Shown here in pieces: positions 1 through 14,293 of a DNA stretch of 64,000 nt. This stretch comes from Chamaea fasciata (Eukaryota; Chordata; Aves; Passeriformes; Sylviidae). The notes beneath the pieces were generated by a model, which saw only the letters and a program-made list of their open reading frames with translations, had not been told where the DNA came from and did not search any database. The DNA is taken from assembly GCA_029207755.1 (NCBI GenBank), contig JARCOQ010000012.1, forward strand, positions 4,682,501 through 4,746,500. Reading direction: 5' to 3'. The stretch's first letter is position 1. Every line of letters begins with the position of its first letter. Made by a program: the position numbers and the translations under genes.

Positions 1-3000
1 TAACCAGAACTTTTCTGAAGAGCAGAGATGAGGATCCCCGGAGTCTTTATTTCTCCTTTCCTTTGTCCTTTGCTGTGACTACCTGTAATAGAGATGTGCT
101 TCCTATTGAGTGTTGCAACGAGCACTCCTCAAGCTCAGGGCTCTAAACAGAAGCTGTGTACCATGTGTCCTTACTTCCCTGGAGTGATGGCATTTAGGAC
201 GTTCCAGTGTTGGGATTTAAAAACATAGGGAAGATCCTTCATCTCAAGAGAGGCTGGAGATAAAAATGACCTCATGAAATTTTTTGCCAGGATGATTTTT
301 GGTCCTGTGTTCTCTAAATGAGAACACCTGGTCTTGCTGTTGCAGAAGTCCTGGTTTGTGCTCAGGAGCAGTCCTGCAGAACAGATGTCAGAATTTGACT
401 TCTGTGAATCACCACTGACTGCAGCATTTTGAGGCTGTGTAATCTGAGCTCCAAGTTGTGATAATCAATCATGAAGTGAAGCTTGGACAAACTACCGGCA
501 TGTCTGTGGTGTACAGTAGAACACAATGCAGAAATCCCAGAGAGTCTGAGTGAATTAGCCTTACTGAGCAAAGAGGCGTGTTAGTTTAATCATAATCCTG
601 TGTCAACAGCTCAACATCTTTTGGAAGTGGAGCAGGCATCTCCACACAGAGCCGTGTTGTACCATGTGGATGTAGCAACTCCAGGCAGCTTTCCTCAAAA
701 GCATTTTGGTTTACTTGATTCCAAAGTACACAAAAGTACATCATATGTGACTATTGAGGTCACTGCAGTGAACTTTCATTATGGATAACATCCAAAGAAC
801 TGCTGCTTTTGTCAAACATGTCCATTATAGTTTTTCCCAGAATCTCGATTCTGGCACTGTTAGTATTGTAAATAGTAATTTTGTGACTGGCTTCACTAAG
901 AGGTGACTATGAACTAAATCACAACAACTGTGATTTCGTTGTTTTCTGGTTTGTGTTTTCATTTGCTCTCATTCTTGGTGGAGGTGAAATGAAATCTGCC
1001 CAGTACAGCTGTAATGATCTGTCAGTTAGCTGAGTAAGAATGCACATTTTCCCTCATAAGATGTAAATGTTAATTCAAAAGCATTTCCAGACTCTGGTGC
1101 ATTCTGTAACATTTTCAGTGGTATTAGATTTGTTAGAGATTTTATGAGCTTGACTGAGTAATATGTGTAAGTCTTCTAAATCACATCTGTAGAACAACTG
1201 AGGGATTGTTCCTTTGCCAGTAGTGCTAGATTTGGTGCAATGGTCTGGATTGTATGGAAGATTCCTGGTTGTTGGCCCACTTTGCCAAAAATCACTGCTG
1301 ATGTATGAATGAAGTCAGTGTTTTAAAAACTGAAAATGAGACTGATTGTTAGAAAGTGTCATATTAAAAATAAGCATTTGGCTTATCTCTGTATTTCTAC
1401 TTTGAATTAAATCAGCTACATCAGCATGGTTCTTGCTCCTTCCTCATTGTCTCTTTTAACTCTGCTGTTCAAAAACAGTTTTGGTCTGCTTTGCTGTTGT
1501 GCAGCTTCTTGGGGTTGAAAATTGATCTTTTTTTTTTTTTTTTTTTCATTTACCCTTGGCATTTTCCCCATCAGGTGTCTCAAGGTTGATTTCTGATTTA
1601 GCTGCTTTGTGTTGTGCTCACACCCTCATCACCAGTACAGTATCCCTCCTGCTGAAGAAAAGAGAGGAATCAAGTGCAGGAAACACAGAGGTGAACAGCA
1701 GATGAAGGTGCATCTGCCTTTCCAACTTTTAGACAGGAAAAGAAGGCTTATGTGGCATACAGGATATACAAACAGGGACACTGACTGAAAGTCAAACATC
1801 TTTCCCATTACTGATACAAGGTTTCCAGTTACTGTTACTTGCATGTTTTATTTCTATTCAGAGATGGTTCTTTTTCCTCCTAAATGCTGTAGACACCCCA
1901 TTCCCTTGATCTATGAGATATTAATTGACCCTATCTTTTATGATTTTAGACAATTTCTTCAGATTTTGTTTTCACTTTTCTCTCTCTCAATGTATTTTGT
2001 GGGCTTGCCTCTCTTTCTTGTCATGGACGCCAAACTAAGGGGAGCTTTGCCTAGAAATTTGCCTCAGAAACACCTCCTTTGTTTCGCCAGGGCTTTTCCA
2101 AGACCCTCCAATATTCTTGTCATCTTGTGCTTCCTTTGTTTGTCAAATCTTTTTATCTGAAACAAAAATCTTTAGTGTTTTCTAAGATACCGTTTTTGAT
2201 GTTTTGCTCTGGAGTTGTAGAATTGCCATGTTTAATATTTATAGGTTCATGAATTAATTAGTTGGGAAATGCTGTATAAGGATTAGTGTGCACTTATTAG
2301 GAAGAGGAGAGACATGAGGTTCTGCCCTCCCAAGGATGTGTCTTGTTTGATGTCACTTACTTGCCATGGAATGTGCTGGTTTGAGTTTGCCACTATGTAT
2401 TGTGGCACAAGGATTCCAGCTTTTCCTGTGAAATGAACTTAGATTTTCTTTGAATTCTGATGAAGAAACATTTTCATCCTCAAAGTATGTCATCTTCGCT
2501 GGCAGCATCAGTAATGATAGCTCTTGTCGCAGTTTTGGTCTCGACTCCACTATTGCCCACAAAGAAAATCTGTGACCTGTTTTTGAACTTGGCTGAATTT
2601 GGGAGTAGCATGCTCAGTGGGGTTCATGGTTTGGTTCCACATTGACTCAGGCTGTAAGCTGAGTTTCCATTTTGGTGTGAAAACCCCTTGGCATTAAATT
2701 TTCAGTTTAATAAATGCAACAGAATTTTAGTCTAATACTGTCACTTAAATCTCCCTTTACAATGAAGTAAACATATAATAGTTCTGCACCTGCTCTGTCC
2801 CCTTCTAAAATGTAGGAGTGGGAGGAGGGCTGGGGTATTGTAGACATCAGAAGGTATATCAAGATCCAAACATCTGACATGGGCTGCAAATAAAATGAGG
2901 CAGGTTAGATAGCATGTGAGGTATTAAAAACTTGCAGTTCCACTTACTTGGAGTTCAAGTTTAGGATTTGTTTCTCTTGAATATCAGTGCCGTATAATTT

Positions 3001-3060
3001 TGCATCTATAATGTAAAATTAATGTCTCCCACTGAGATCCTAGCAGTCTGTGCATTCTTT
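1..3060. other. non-coding, nothing recognised
   Basis: Intergenic or intronic AT-rich DNA with only the T19 tract at 1528. Open frames of 60-105 codons are present but have no recognisable domain, and none has paired splice signals that I could find. Confidence 0.7.
1528..1546 (+). repeat. poly(T)19 tract
   Basis: Nineteen uninterrupted T bases. The flanks do not show a recognisable retro-copied transcript. Confidence 0.95.
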
Positions 3061-3111
3061 TTCCACTTGGAACATTAACATTGCTTTCCTCATCTGTAAA
3101 ATGGGTCCAGT
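3061..3111 (+). repeat. MIR-like CORE-SINE relic
   Basis: TTTCCTCATCTGTAAAATGG at 3085-3104, followed by one more G, agrees with the central region of MIR (CORE-SINE) as I know it. The sequence just upstream (CACTTGGAACATTAACATTG) aligns loosely with the MIR segment containing CTTGGGCAAGTCACTTAAC. The rest of the element is not recognisable. A chance match is possible but unlikely given the length and the flanking similarity. Confidence 0.5.
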
Positions 3112-6100
3112 AAGCTTGTATACTTAAAAAGCATGTTATGAACATTAATGTTTGTATGTTATGCAAATTTGAACTCCTCAGTTTGTTTCTGAATATGAAT
3201 TTAACATACATACTCTTCTGGGCATGATTTGTCTTTGTGTCTTTTATAAGGTTGAGGACAGAGTCGTAATGAATTTTAAATAGTAGAAAACACTCTTTCA
3301 AATCACCAAATCTGTCTTTTTGCAGATACTTTATTTTGCCTGTCCCTTTTGACTTTGTCCCTCTAATTGGTTTTATTAGTTGCAATAACTATTAGTTCAA
3401 AAGAGACTTTGATTACCATTTGTTAAATCTGCACTGCACTAGAGAAAATCTTGGAGTTTTCTGTGCACCCACTCATGTTCAAGTGCTGATCATACTTATC
3501 TCTAATTGCAGGATCTTCTCTGCATTATGTAGTATCTAGGCTTGATTTTGGCCATTAGCTCAGGCTGAGAGCTGGCCATCTACCATCTATTGTAGGGGGA
3601 TTAAGTGCATTATCTGCTTTTTTTTTGGTTTAATGGTCTGGTTTTCCATACCAATGATGAAATTTCAGCTCATTTTACAATTGCTTTTTCCCCCCCCAAG
3701 TTATAACCCAAAAGAAATGAGCATCTCTAAGTTTCCCACAAAAATCTCCAAAGTAAGTCATACCTAATATCTTTTAGTCCCTTACTGACAAAGTTTCAAG
3801 CAAAAACAATAACTTGGCTTTGACCCTGCTCTCTTCAAAAAGGAAGTTACTTCTGAGCAGGAACATCAAAAAGAATAAATAATTGTTTTTCTTTTTGTTG
3901 TTATGATATGGATCATCTGAGCAGTTAGTGGTAAGCAAGCCGTCTTTGATTTGTTTCAGACGCCCTAGTGCTTCGTCCTCTATTTATGTCAGCATGTTCC
4001 TGTTCCCACACCAGGAAAGTAGAATCCCTTGATTAAATTCATATTTGTTTTAATCTTTCCCTGTGTCTGATCTCAAGCTCAAAGATTCTAATGAAAAAAG
4101 TAGTGTATCCTGCTGGGAAGAGTGCTGATGTCAGACTTTAGTCTGTTTGTTCTGTTCTAACCTGATAATGTTGGAAATGCTCAGAACCCAAAAGCTCAAC
4201 TCCAGCAGATTCTTAAGACAAAGATATTTTGATATTTCGTAGAGAGTTATAAGCAAGACTTTTTTATTTGTAGAGCTAAATAAAAACAAAGAAGAAACCC
4301 CCCAAACAAACAACACAACCCCCCCATAAAACACCTAAAAAGCTTTTCTAAAAATATTTATGACAGAGCAATTGACCACAACAGTGAATTTAATTAATCT
4401 GACCTCTATTTTCTTTATGCAAAGTAGGATTTTCCAAGTTCAACACTAAATCAATGAGAATAAGGAATACTAATAGGTGTTTAATTATGTTTATCTTTTG
4501 TAAGCTATATTAAGGAAGATTTACAGTAATTTTCTCACTTATTAATTTTTATAAGCAGAAATAAGCCAAGATGCATTATGCCCCATGCAATGACTGAAAG
4601 ACTGTTTTTTTCTAAAACAATAAAACCTAAGGCATAGCCAGATGCTCTCTTCTAGCTGGAGAGATTGGAGACGTTCCTGTCATTTTTTCCTCCCCCCGTC
4701 CTTCCCCATGCTTTCCCTCCAGCTGCCTCTCTGCTGGAGGTTTCTGCCCTAGAATTCCTGCAGGTGGAACAGAATGTGTGTGGTCATCATCTGGTCTAGT
4801 GTAAAGTCGGCAAACTTAGATAAATTCTTCTCCTCAGTTGTTAAAACTAACCTGAGTTGTCTAAGCAGCTGAAGAGGACATGCGTGTCTCATTCTGCTGG
4901 CAGAGACATCCTAACAGTAGTTTCTTATGGTAATACACATTTGCAAATCGAGCTGGCAGTGCAGAAAAACTTACACAGATGATGGAAGGTGCTATGTGCC
5001 GTGGTTTATAAGCTGACAATGCTCAGGACCTTCAAGGAAACATTCAGTGCCTTGGAGAGGTCTGGATTAGAGATGAGACTTTTTTTCTCTCTAAATGAAT
5101 TGTACAAATATATGTGGCATGGCAGCCCTTGGTTTTACCTATGAGCTGCAATAATAATTCCTTTTCTTCAGCAACCCATTTCATAAGATCCGGGTATCGT
5201 GAAATGTTAAGCATAGGGAATAATAACATGCACAAAGGCATGGTGAAGTCTAATTCCCTCATCCAGAATGAGTTATTCTGAAGTAGTTAAAAGATATTTT
5301 CTGGACCATGAACTGACATTTGAGTTTTTGTTTTATCCCAGTACGTCTAGCCTACACTGTTGTTTTGCAAGGGACTGGGGCAGATGAAGGTGGAAGGGAG
5401 TAATTTCTTTCTTTATAATACAACATTGGAATCAATCTGAAATAAATAAATTAAAAAAAAATAGACAGAAACACTTTCATGTGCTGACAGAAACATGCCC
5501 CAGGATATGAACTACAAGATACAACACTGCATGTATTTCTTCTAATAGTCAAGTGTTTTATTGGTGAAAATGGGAACATCTAGGTACATAACTGTCTGAA
5601 TGCCTTGTTATGTTTTTGAGCACCTCCATGTGGAGTACAAAAATCCTGTTATAAACATCCATCTTTCAACTCGTGTCATGTTTTTATTGGCAAACCAAAT
5701 GTGACGTGATAGTGCAAATCTATTGAGTTTGTGGCTATTCAGTGTCCAGAGGCACACAACAACAGTGTCTGTAACTGTAGATGGGAGGGAAGCCTTTCCC
5801 TGCTGTAGGACAGCTGGTGAATGTCCTGAAGGGCTGTGAGGAGCATATGTGCAACACATTTGTACTTGCAACCTTGTCTAGTTGATGACTAATAATTGTG
5901 CAGACTCTGGACCAGTCTTTCTTTTTTGGATCCTGGCCAAAGCTTGCTTGGGCTAGCTACTTTTGTTTGTTCAGTTGAGTGATTTTAAGTCATTTTACCA
6001 AAGAGATTTTATATAAATGAGAAGTAATATAAATTTAGATGCAAAGCATACAAAAGCTGTGATGACCCCTCAAGGCTAACAGAAATCCTGGATTTAATCT

Positions 6101-6850
6101 GAGTATAGGCCTACAGATGCCATTGTCAAAAGTGTCAAAATACTGCGCAATGAGGAAATATTTAGAAATGGTCATTTGCAAAACTATTAAAGAAGTGGTT
6201 GCACATAGAAAAACAAAATTATTCTTTTAAGGAAGTTTTAGGTATTGAATAATAATTTTCACAAATCACAGGTATAGAAACTAATGGTAGATGATTTTTG
6301 AGATGTTGATTATTGGACTTACTATTTTCTCTCTTTTATTTTAGCTCACTAAGGAATTTTTTTTGTTTTGCTGCAATCTACCCAGATGGTTTTCTGTCCT
6401 CACTTGTCCCTATTTTATTTTGGCAACACTGTAGACACTATATCCTCTGTAGAGAAACACCAACCTTGGCAATGTTCCTGACAGTCCTTTATCTCTCCCT
6501 ATCCATATGGCACTGTATTTATTGCCTAAAGTGAACTGTTTACTTCTAATGATTAAGCAATAGAATGAACAAATACCTTCACATATTATTTAGCTATTCA
6601 GTGCTTAGGTGCTGTTTTGCTGTATGCTATGGGATCATTATAGGATATATAGTGACATTTACTTCATTTGAAAGAGATCAGTGATAAAAGGTGCAACAGA
6701 TTTCACCCTAACAGATATCCCAGTTTGGTTACTGTTCCTGGACCAGGCCCTTATACATGAGTGAAATGATAATTTAGTTCTTAACAAACTTGTTTTGAGA
6801 CTTTACTCTTTAATGTTTTTCAGGACCCTCCACCCTTAGTAGTGTTAGTT
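3112..6850. other. non-coding, nothing recognised
   Basis: AT-rich unique sequence. A 12-bp palindrome AACATTAATGTT lies at 3141-3152 and a short C-rich, A-rich patch near 4290-4330. No gene, RNA or transposon is recognised. Confidence 0.7.
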
Positions 6851-6882
6851 GTTGTCGTTGTCTATCGTTGTCGTTGTCTATT
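6851..6882 (+). repeat. 16-bp tandem repeat, two copies
   Basis: The unit GTTGTCGTTGTCTAT(C/T) is repeated twice directly. The unit itself contains a GTTGTC/GTTGTC sub-repeat, which suggests slippage growth from a shorter motif. Confidence 0.85.
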
Positions 6883-9503
6883 AATAGCTGCAGTTTGGAT
6901 TTTTTGACTGACATGCAGGCATGGTAAATCTCTGCTCTCATTAGTTTTCAAATCTAAGGCCATAGCAATATTGATTTTTTAGCCTTTGTTATAAATATCT
7001 TTTCTAATAGTCTGCATGTCATGCACGGAACTCTGCATGTCATTCACAGAGCAAGCATGTAGTTGCTTGTGCAGTCATTATGTATTGTCTTGAGTAGTCT
7101 TGATTATGGATTGAATTCTGAATTTTATGAGAACCAGATAAGAATTTGTCCATAAATATCCTTTGAATGTTGATAGACCTTCAATTCTTCTGCCACCAAT
7201 GAAGGAGACAGATTCTTCCCTAAATAGTGGAGCTGACTGGAAGAAGTCTTGACATGAGCCTGTATTCAGAATCATGGAATACAGATTTTTGTCAGAAATT
7301 CCATCATAGAAATGGGAAATCTCCCTTTAAACAAATTTTTCTTAAAATAAAGTTATTTCTGCAACAGAAGAGTTTTGTAAAACAATTAGTTTGCAATGAA
7401 ATAAAAATATTTACTACAATTTTTTCAGCCATCTCTAACTTTGATGTGTTTTGAATATTCAGTTTGCAAAGCCATTTAGCTAAGCAAAGCTATTACAACT
7501 GTTATTAAAAAATAATACATCATTATATTCTATTTGTATTTTGGGACATTTAGATACCGGTATGGTGGGATGATCAATGATTTTTTCAGGGGTGTCTCTT
7601 GAGGCAGCTGACTCTCACTATGACAGCTAAAATTAGATATGCTACAAGAGAGGAAAAGAAAGGCCAAAATGAGCCTACAACTGAAACTTTACTTTTGCTG
7701 GATTCCCAATGTTAAAATCTGAAATGCAATCACAAAAGCTCTTAAGCTTCTGCTTCTACTAACCATTATAACATGAGGAATGATTTCTGCCACAACTGCT
7801 CACTGCAGTGCACTGAAAACAGAGAACCTATTCCTGTAATGTCAGAGCGATTGAATTAATCCAGTTATGTGGCTTTGCTAGGCTTGCTATTTTTGTTTCA
7901 CCAAGTTTTTAATCTATTTTTGTCCATTTCTTTGTATGTGCTTTATGTAGAAAGAGAAGGAAGCTGCTCTCATTTTTAATTCCCAATGCCTCCTTTTGAT
8001 TGAAAAATTATGTATTTTGAGAGTAATGCAACAATGAAACACTATATGAAACTGATTTTTTTTGGGTTGGTAAGCAGACATCATCACACAATAACTTTGG
8101 TATGAGTGAAAGACTTGAAAAATTATCTTATTTCCTGTCCTCAGCCCCCTTCTATGTACATAGTCTTGAAAAACAGAGCATGGAATGTAGATTCTGACAA
8201 GCAGAACTGCTATAAAGGCCTGAATACAATCCTCGGTTTAAAAAACATGGGAAAGAAAATGGAAAACTACTTGGAGCAATTGAAGAGATAGGAAGTGATG
8301 CTTTACATCAGTCATGTCTACACCTACAGGAGACACATTTCTCCAGTGGAGATTCCAGGCTAAATTTCTAAGGGGGATCATGAAAAGTATGTGCAGAAAC
8401 ACTCTTAAGAAGTAACAGAATTTATGCATGTACCTCCCACTCGCTGCTTTGAAAATCTGGCCTCACAAGTAGAAATGCTAAACTGTGTTAAAAATGTGTG
8501 CCTGGTAGGAATATAATTGATCTCTGAAAAGGCCCACATTAGAGTCCAGGCATAGTTTATCTTTCTGCTTTACTATCAAAACGCAAAAGATTTTGTGTAG
8601 TTATGGAAACTTGTAAAGCTTGAACATTTTCCTGTTCCCAGCGTAATGTGCATTCATGAACTAGAGGATTTTACTGGTTTGCTGATCTGAAGCTTGTCTT
8701 ATAGGTAAACCTCTACCTTCATTTCTGCATGTACCTTAAATAATGAGCTGTTTAGACTTAGTAGTGGCTTCAGCCATTGCTCGCCCTGATTTCAACTTAC
8801 CTGATTCGATCCACCCACCCTTTCTTTTTGCAACGCATTTGTCTGCTGAAGTAGCTACTATCAAATATTTGTTTCCCATTAGGTCATCATAGACTGTAAC
8901 AAGACTTTAACTTCTGTGTTAGCCTAGGTAGAGTTGCACAATTATTGCCCCATGAGCCACCATTTCATGAATTGCTCTGGGCTCTTTGTAACTCATCTGT
9001 GCTGTAGGTGCTGGTACCAGACACAGCATTTCTGCAGAGTCCAACAATGTTCAATGTAAAGGTAACAAAATGTACTTATTCTTACTTCAGCAACAGGAGA
9101 ATTTAATTTTCTATGCGTTTTCATAAGTTCAGTATCAGTCTGAATTCCTCAATGACTTTTCTAGAAAACCTTCCTACTCTGTTTGGCCTGTAAACAAGGT
9201 CTGTTGTTTCTGACTATGTAATTTTTCTTTAGACATTTTTTGAAGCTATGTTATGGGGATATTTTATATTTGTTTAAAAAAAGGTAGAAAAAGTGGTGTG
9301 TCTTCATGAAATTAATGCAAATAGTTTGTGACATGATTTAGGATTAATGTCAACAAGCTATATGGTTAATGTAGTTCTATGTGCAGAATCTCTGTTTCAG
9401 CAAACCTGTGTCACTCTATGAAAACACAGAAACTTTCTGTAGTATTCAGACAGCCTACATGGTTTCACATAATGTAGTATTTGACCATCAGAGTCAGTTT
9501 GGA
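6883..9503. other. non-coding, nothing recognised
   Basis: Unique AT-rich sequence. A minus-strand donor-like CAG|GTAAGT faces left at about 8800, but the matching acceptor is weak. No gene is claimed. Confidence 0.65.
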
Positions 9504-9571
9504 TTTTTTTTTTTCTTTTTTCTTTTTTTTTTCTTTTTTTTTCCTTTTTTTTTTTTTTTTTTTTTTTTTTT
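9504..9571 (+). repeat. T-rich/poly(T) low-complexity tract
   Basis: About 68 bases of T broken only by single or double C, ending in 27 uninterrupted T (9545-9571). The phenylalanine-rich open frame that reads through it is an artefact of composition. Confidence 0.95.
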
Positions 9572-9783
9572 GTTATGACTTTATCTCACTTTAACTTGTA
9601 GTTTACTTTTTCACTTGCAATTGTATTTGAAATTGATTTAGTCCGGGCAGAAATACATTCGGTTTGCTTATGTGACCTAAAAATTATGTCACATTGACAA
9701 ATATTAGCTTTTTAAATGTTTCTAGTTTCATTGTTTCTAGTTGTCTGACTAATATATTTACCACTATCTCTTGGCCCTCAGCT

Positions 9784-9830
9784 TGTGAGGTGACTTGAGC
9801 AAGTTGCTGGCCTGTTCTGTGCATCTTTTT
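9784..9830 (+). repeat. MIR-like CORE-SINE relic (weak)
   Basis: GGTGACTTGAGCAAGTTGCT, followed by GGCCTGTTCTGTGCATC, resembles the MIR segment GTGACCTTGGGCAAGTCACT and its pyrimidine-rich continuation, in plus orientation. Several substitutions are present and no target duplication is visible. It is the weakest of five similar relics in the window. Confidence 0.38.
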
Positions 9831-12800
9831 CTTTTTCTTGCCTCTCTTTTATATCTGTTTGTTTGACAAGCTTTGTGAGGCAGGACTATTTAACATTGTG
9901 GACCTGTAAAGAGGTATGGGGTGCCTTAAAAACTGCTGTAATGTGAATATAAATTTTTAGGATTTTCCTTTATGTCCTGGATATTTTGTGCGTTTTCACT
10001 CCTGATTTTTGTCTGTTGCCACAGCTCTTCAGATGCAGGATTTGTCTGATCAAACTGTCCTCTTCCAGCTGAGTAGGCCCTCTTAAGCTTTCAGGTTGTT
10101 GCAACATCCGCTAGTTTGCAGAATCAAAGGACCCCGATACTTGGGGGCAGTCATGCACACAAATGCATATACAAAGACACGGAAATATTTCCCTATGTCT
10201 AGTCTAACTCACTTCCTAATTGCCCCGGCAAATTAGTTTCCCTAGCTGAATGCAGAGTTTAGCAGATTTTACCCACTGTGTGGAGGTAGCCATCATCATT
10301 GCTGAAACAGTCCTTCAGAGTCGTTAGGGTGTCCATTTTCTGGGGAGAGGATCTGCAGAGAGGAGACAGCAAAAGAGTCTTATCAATTCAGATACCAGGA
10401 GGCATCACATGGGTGCTTCAGTTCAATTAATAACTGCAAAGCATAGTCCATTTTGAGCTTCCTCTGTTTTATGATTTACTGGCTTTTCCCCCTCTCTGCT
10501 GACCTTGCCAACATTCCACGTTTCTCCTGATAATTCTTTTAAACTCCCTACAGCCCATCATTCTCTTCTTTCAGTGTGTCTTTTTGCTTTTGTTTCTTTT
10601 AGCCGCTCCTTCAATTCACTGTCCTTCCTTGCCCCCAGCAAAAACCCCCAAACCCTTACCAAAAGGGCTCTGTGCTCAATACCAGGGGTATTGTTACTCT
10701 CTCCCCATCTTTCACTGCCCATTTCACTTGTGAGCTGTTTGAGGCAGCTGCTATTTTATTAGAAGATTTTGGCACATAACCTGGAAGAACATGATTTGTA
10801 CTGGGCAGGTCCCCAGGCACTAAGCAGTGCACCCTTTTCCAATGCAAATAAATTGGAGGCTGTAGTGGGTTATTCATCTTCCTCATCTATTAAATTAAGA
10901 GAGTACCAGTTGTGTATTTTAAAAGTTTTTTAGGTCTACAGACAAAAAGGCTTCAGAAATGCTAAATATTAATTATTAGTAGTTGTTAGCATTCCTGTAC
11001 TCTTTTCTCAGTGATCTCATTTGCACTGTGTAGCACACTCTTTATGGCTCCTTTTCCTTTTTTATTCAATGGCCCTCCTAATAAACAATATTTAGGAGTG
11101 GTAAGCAGATTTTTTGAAATTGGACTGAGGTATATCTGCTTATCCAGTTTAGCTCAGACATTATTTTTTCCACATCACATGTGTTCTGTGTTTTGTATGG
11201 CTGACATTAAAATGTCGGTGAACCTTAAAATAGGAGGTAATGATAGCAGACTGCAATTGTGAGATCTTCTGTGTAAGAGGCTCTAGACCTGGGTTCAGCC
11301 CATAAAACTGGGTGAAAAAAGATGCAGGACTTAAGAACGAACTGCCCAGTGCTAAACTGGTAGTGAAATACGTTTTGTCCTTCTGAAAATTGAAATGTAG
11401 ACATTCTCCATTATCATACAACATGTATGCGCTGAATCTGGGACTTGGCCCTAATTTTTCTGTTTTGTGCTGGTGATCCAGCCACATTATTTCATCAATG
11501 CCCATAGAATGCACGTTTCTCCAAAAAGAACTAAAATACAAACCATAAATATGTGGGCTTTGGATGTAGAGGTTTAAAGTCTTTAGCTACAGGAGTTTGC
11601 TTTTGTTGTAGACCCAGTGATTTGTTTAGGTAAATGTAGAATAACTACAGAAAAGCAGCTATAGGCTCTCCTGTCTCTGTTTCCACCTTCTGTTATTAAG
11701 CTTGAGGTTGTTTCTCGAGATCAGCTGCTGGTGTAGTTTCCTCAATGGAAATTGAGGAGCTGTGCTGCTGCTTAGTGGGGACATAAGTATTTGGCAAAGT
11801 TGAACAATATTTGGCAGCTTAGGTAGAAACTACTCATCTGAAAGACAAATGGAAATTTCTAGATGACTTCTTTTCATTAAGTGTTTACACACCATGCTCA
11901 TTAGTAGTGCTAGTTCCTACTGTTGGACCTATTCCTGCTGCTCTTCTGTGCAGGATGGATGGATGTGCGCTCACAGCTGCTGCAGTCCGATTCATCCAAG
12001 GATCATCTTCCGACAAGGATTTTAGTGCAGTAGACAGAACTGCATTATTTAGTGAATAAACATGAGATAAATACTTTCAGGAAAGTTTTATGCATGAAAG
12101 TTCTGAAATCACACTGAAAGACCACTGCACTTTTAAATGGTGCTTAGGAATTTCAGTCACTTAAACTATTTGATAACGACATCTCTTTCTAAATTCCTTG
12201 TTCACTACTATGTCAATCCGGATGCATGGCTCTTGGTGTTATATACTTCATTCATTATCAAACATCTTGTGTTGCTAACCAAGAGGTGTTCATGGGGATT
12301 TATGTGTCCTTTATCTGTCTTAAATTTGTGCTGGAAGAGATACCTAGAAAGCATTAGACTGCTTGCTTGGTTTTATACTTTCAAATTGCAGTGCACCTCC
12401 TTTCCCCTGAAGTACGTGAATCTTCTCTATTATTTGAGATCAACACAGAAGTTTTTAATCTTTTTCAAAGTGTAAACTATCTTTCAAAGAGTCTTGAAAG
12501 TTCATTTTATAAAACCAGATCAAATAGTTCTGACATTTGCTAGCTAGACATTTAAAGGCATAGTGCAGATGCAAAGCCATTTTTCAGTGGGTGATTTGCA
12601 GTAGATAAAGGGCTAACCTGCATCTATCAGTGTAAACACAAGGAGTCCAGCATGTGTCAGCAATGTCCTGGAGAGAAACATCATTTAAATGTTAATCCAT
12701 TGCTTAAACTTTTGTGCCTTCTTATTTTTTCATAAAAGTAGGACTTGACATCAACTGAATTCCTTGGTTTCCTTTTAAAAAATTTGCCAAAACCTAAAAC

Positions 12801-13389
12801 TGCTTATGTTAATTGGTGAGTTTAGCCTAAGAAGTCCTCATAATAATCTTCAGAGTGCTTACTCAACAAATATGCTGAATCAAATTGACAAATTCAAATC
12901 CAGGATTGAATCAAATTAAAAATGAAAGTTTTGTCTGTGTTTGCACATATTCAAATGGATTTTTGTGCTGGTTGGGAAAGGTAAAAGGAATACAAGAGTC
13001 AAGGCTGATTGCCAAGTCATTGCCATGACTGCTCATCCCTACTAGATTTCACTGTATTTTATCTGAAAACATTTAATTGATTTAAGATCCGATAATGGTA
13101 ATCCAAAAAAGTCAGACTCATTTACTGAATCGATAGGTAAATCTGATTTCTTCTTTAAATACTTATAACAGGATATCTCATGTACTCTGGAGAAAATTTC
13201 AGCAATTGTTTTTTCTTGCACACCAGTGTATTGGAAAACTGGGCTCTTCTGGCATTTTCAAGGAGGTGAACTTGGGTGGTACTTGGGCTAAAACCAGGCA
13301 TGCTGTGTAGTCAGACCTTTAAAATTCTTAAGGCTGTGAGTATCAGGGATGCTGTTCTCAAAGAGCTGTAAAGATTATGTGACATTTTT
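9831..13389. other. non-coding, nothing recognised
   Basis: Unique sequence without recognisable repeats. Overlapping open frames near 10.5-11.5 kb (up to 126 codons) show no domain, signal peptide or paired splice sites. Confidence 0.65.
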
Positions 13390-13893
13390 TTCTGTATAGA
13401 GAATTGGATGCAAATTAATAATTTTTGCATGCCATCAGAAAAGGGAAGGGTAACAATTGCATGCCCTTATCTGGCTGGGCACCAGAAGGCTAATTGATGT
13501 GTCTGCCAGAGCACTACTGGATGTAGTTTTCCAGGGTGCCACAGGATTGCTGTAACACCTTATGCGTACTTCATGAGCTGTATAACTGAGTGTTCACATC
13601 CAGCTTTTGCTGTCTACTGAGCCTTTGAATCCAGACACGAGCTAAGAATTGCTTCACTAGTTAGTATTTTATGGTGTTACTTCCTAAGGATTTGTGAGAT
13701 TAATTATCACATTGCGTCCTGAGAGATAAGGACACATTCATTGCAGTCACACTGCTGGTTGATTTGGTTGTGGCTGACAGTTATCACATTGTTAAATCAG
13801 AATCTTTGGAACATTCATGATTGTGTGGCCTGAATATTTCAGTCCCTTAACTAGCCTAGATAAGTTGCTCTTTTATATAATAGCCCAAATCTG

Positions 13894-13908
13894 TTTTTTT
13901 TTTTTTTT
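13894..13908 (+). repeat. poly(T)15 tract
   Basis: Fifteen T bases inside the regulatory-looking block at 13.4-14.35 kb. Confidence 0.95.
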
Positions 13909-14293
13909 CATACTGCTGTGTTGAAAATAGTTTCCAAACTGGTTAATTTCTGCATCACATTCTTAAATGCAAGAGGGACATAAATCTTATTATCCTGAGT
14001 TAACTGACAGGAAAAAGAACAGTGGCGGTATTTTCCTAAAGGCTGGATCAGAAATTTGAGATGTATCAAAGGGCACGTGTGCTGCAGTGATTGTTGTGTG
14101 TGGAGAGGTACCTGTGCTCGCTGTACAGGGGACAGTTCAGGCCCCACAACCTATTGCAATGAGAATGTTAAATCTGTTCCAACCCCTCTGTGGTTAATGG
14201 CACTGCACTGTTCAGTGAGTGCTGTTAATGGGTTGTGTACTTTTCTGTCAGATTGTGCTGCACTGACAGGGGTGAAATTATTATTCTTATTGC

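Noticed and set aside
9381..9578. Frame ending in a phenylalanine run
   Set aside because: Read-through of the T-rich tract; no domain and no splice context.
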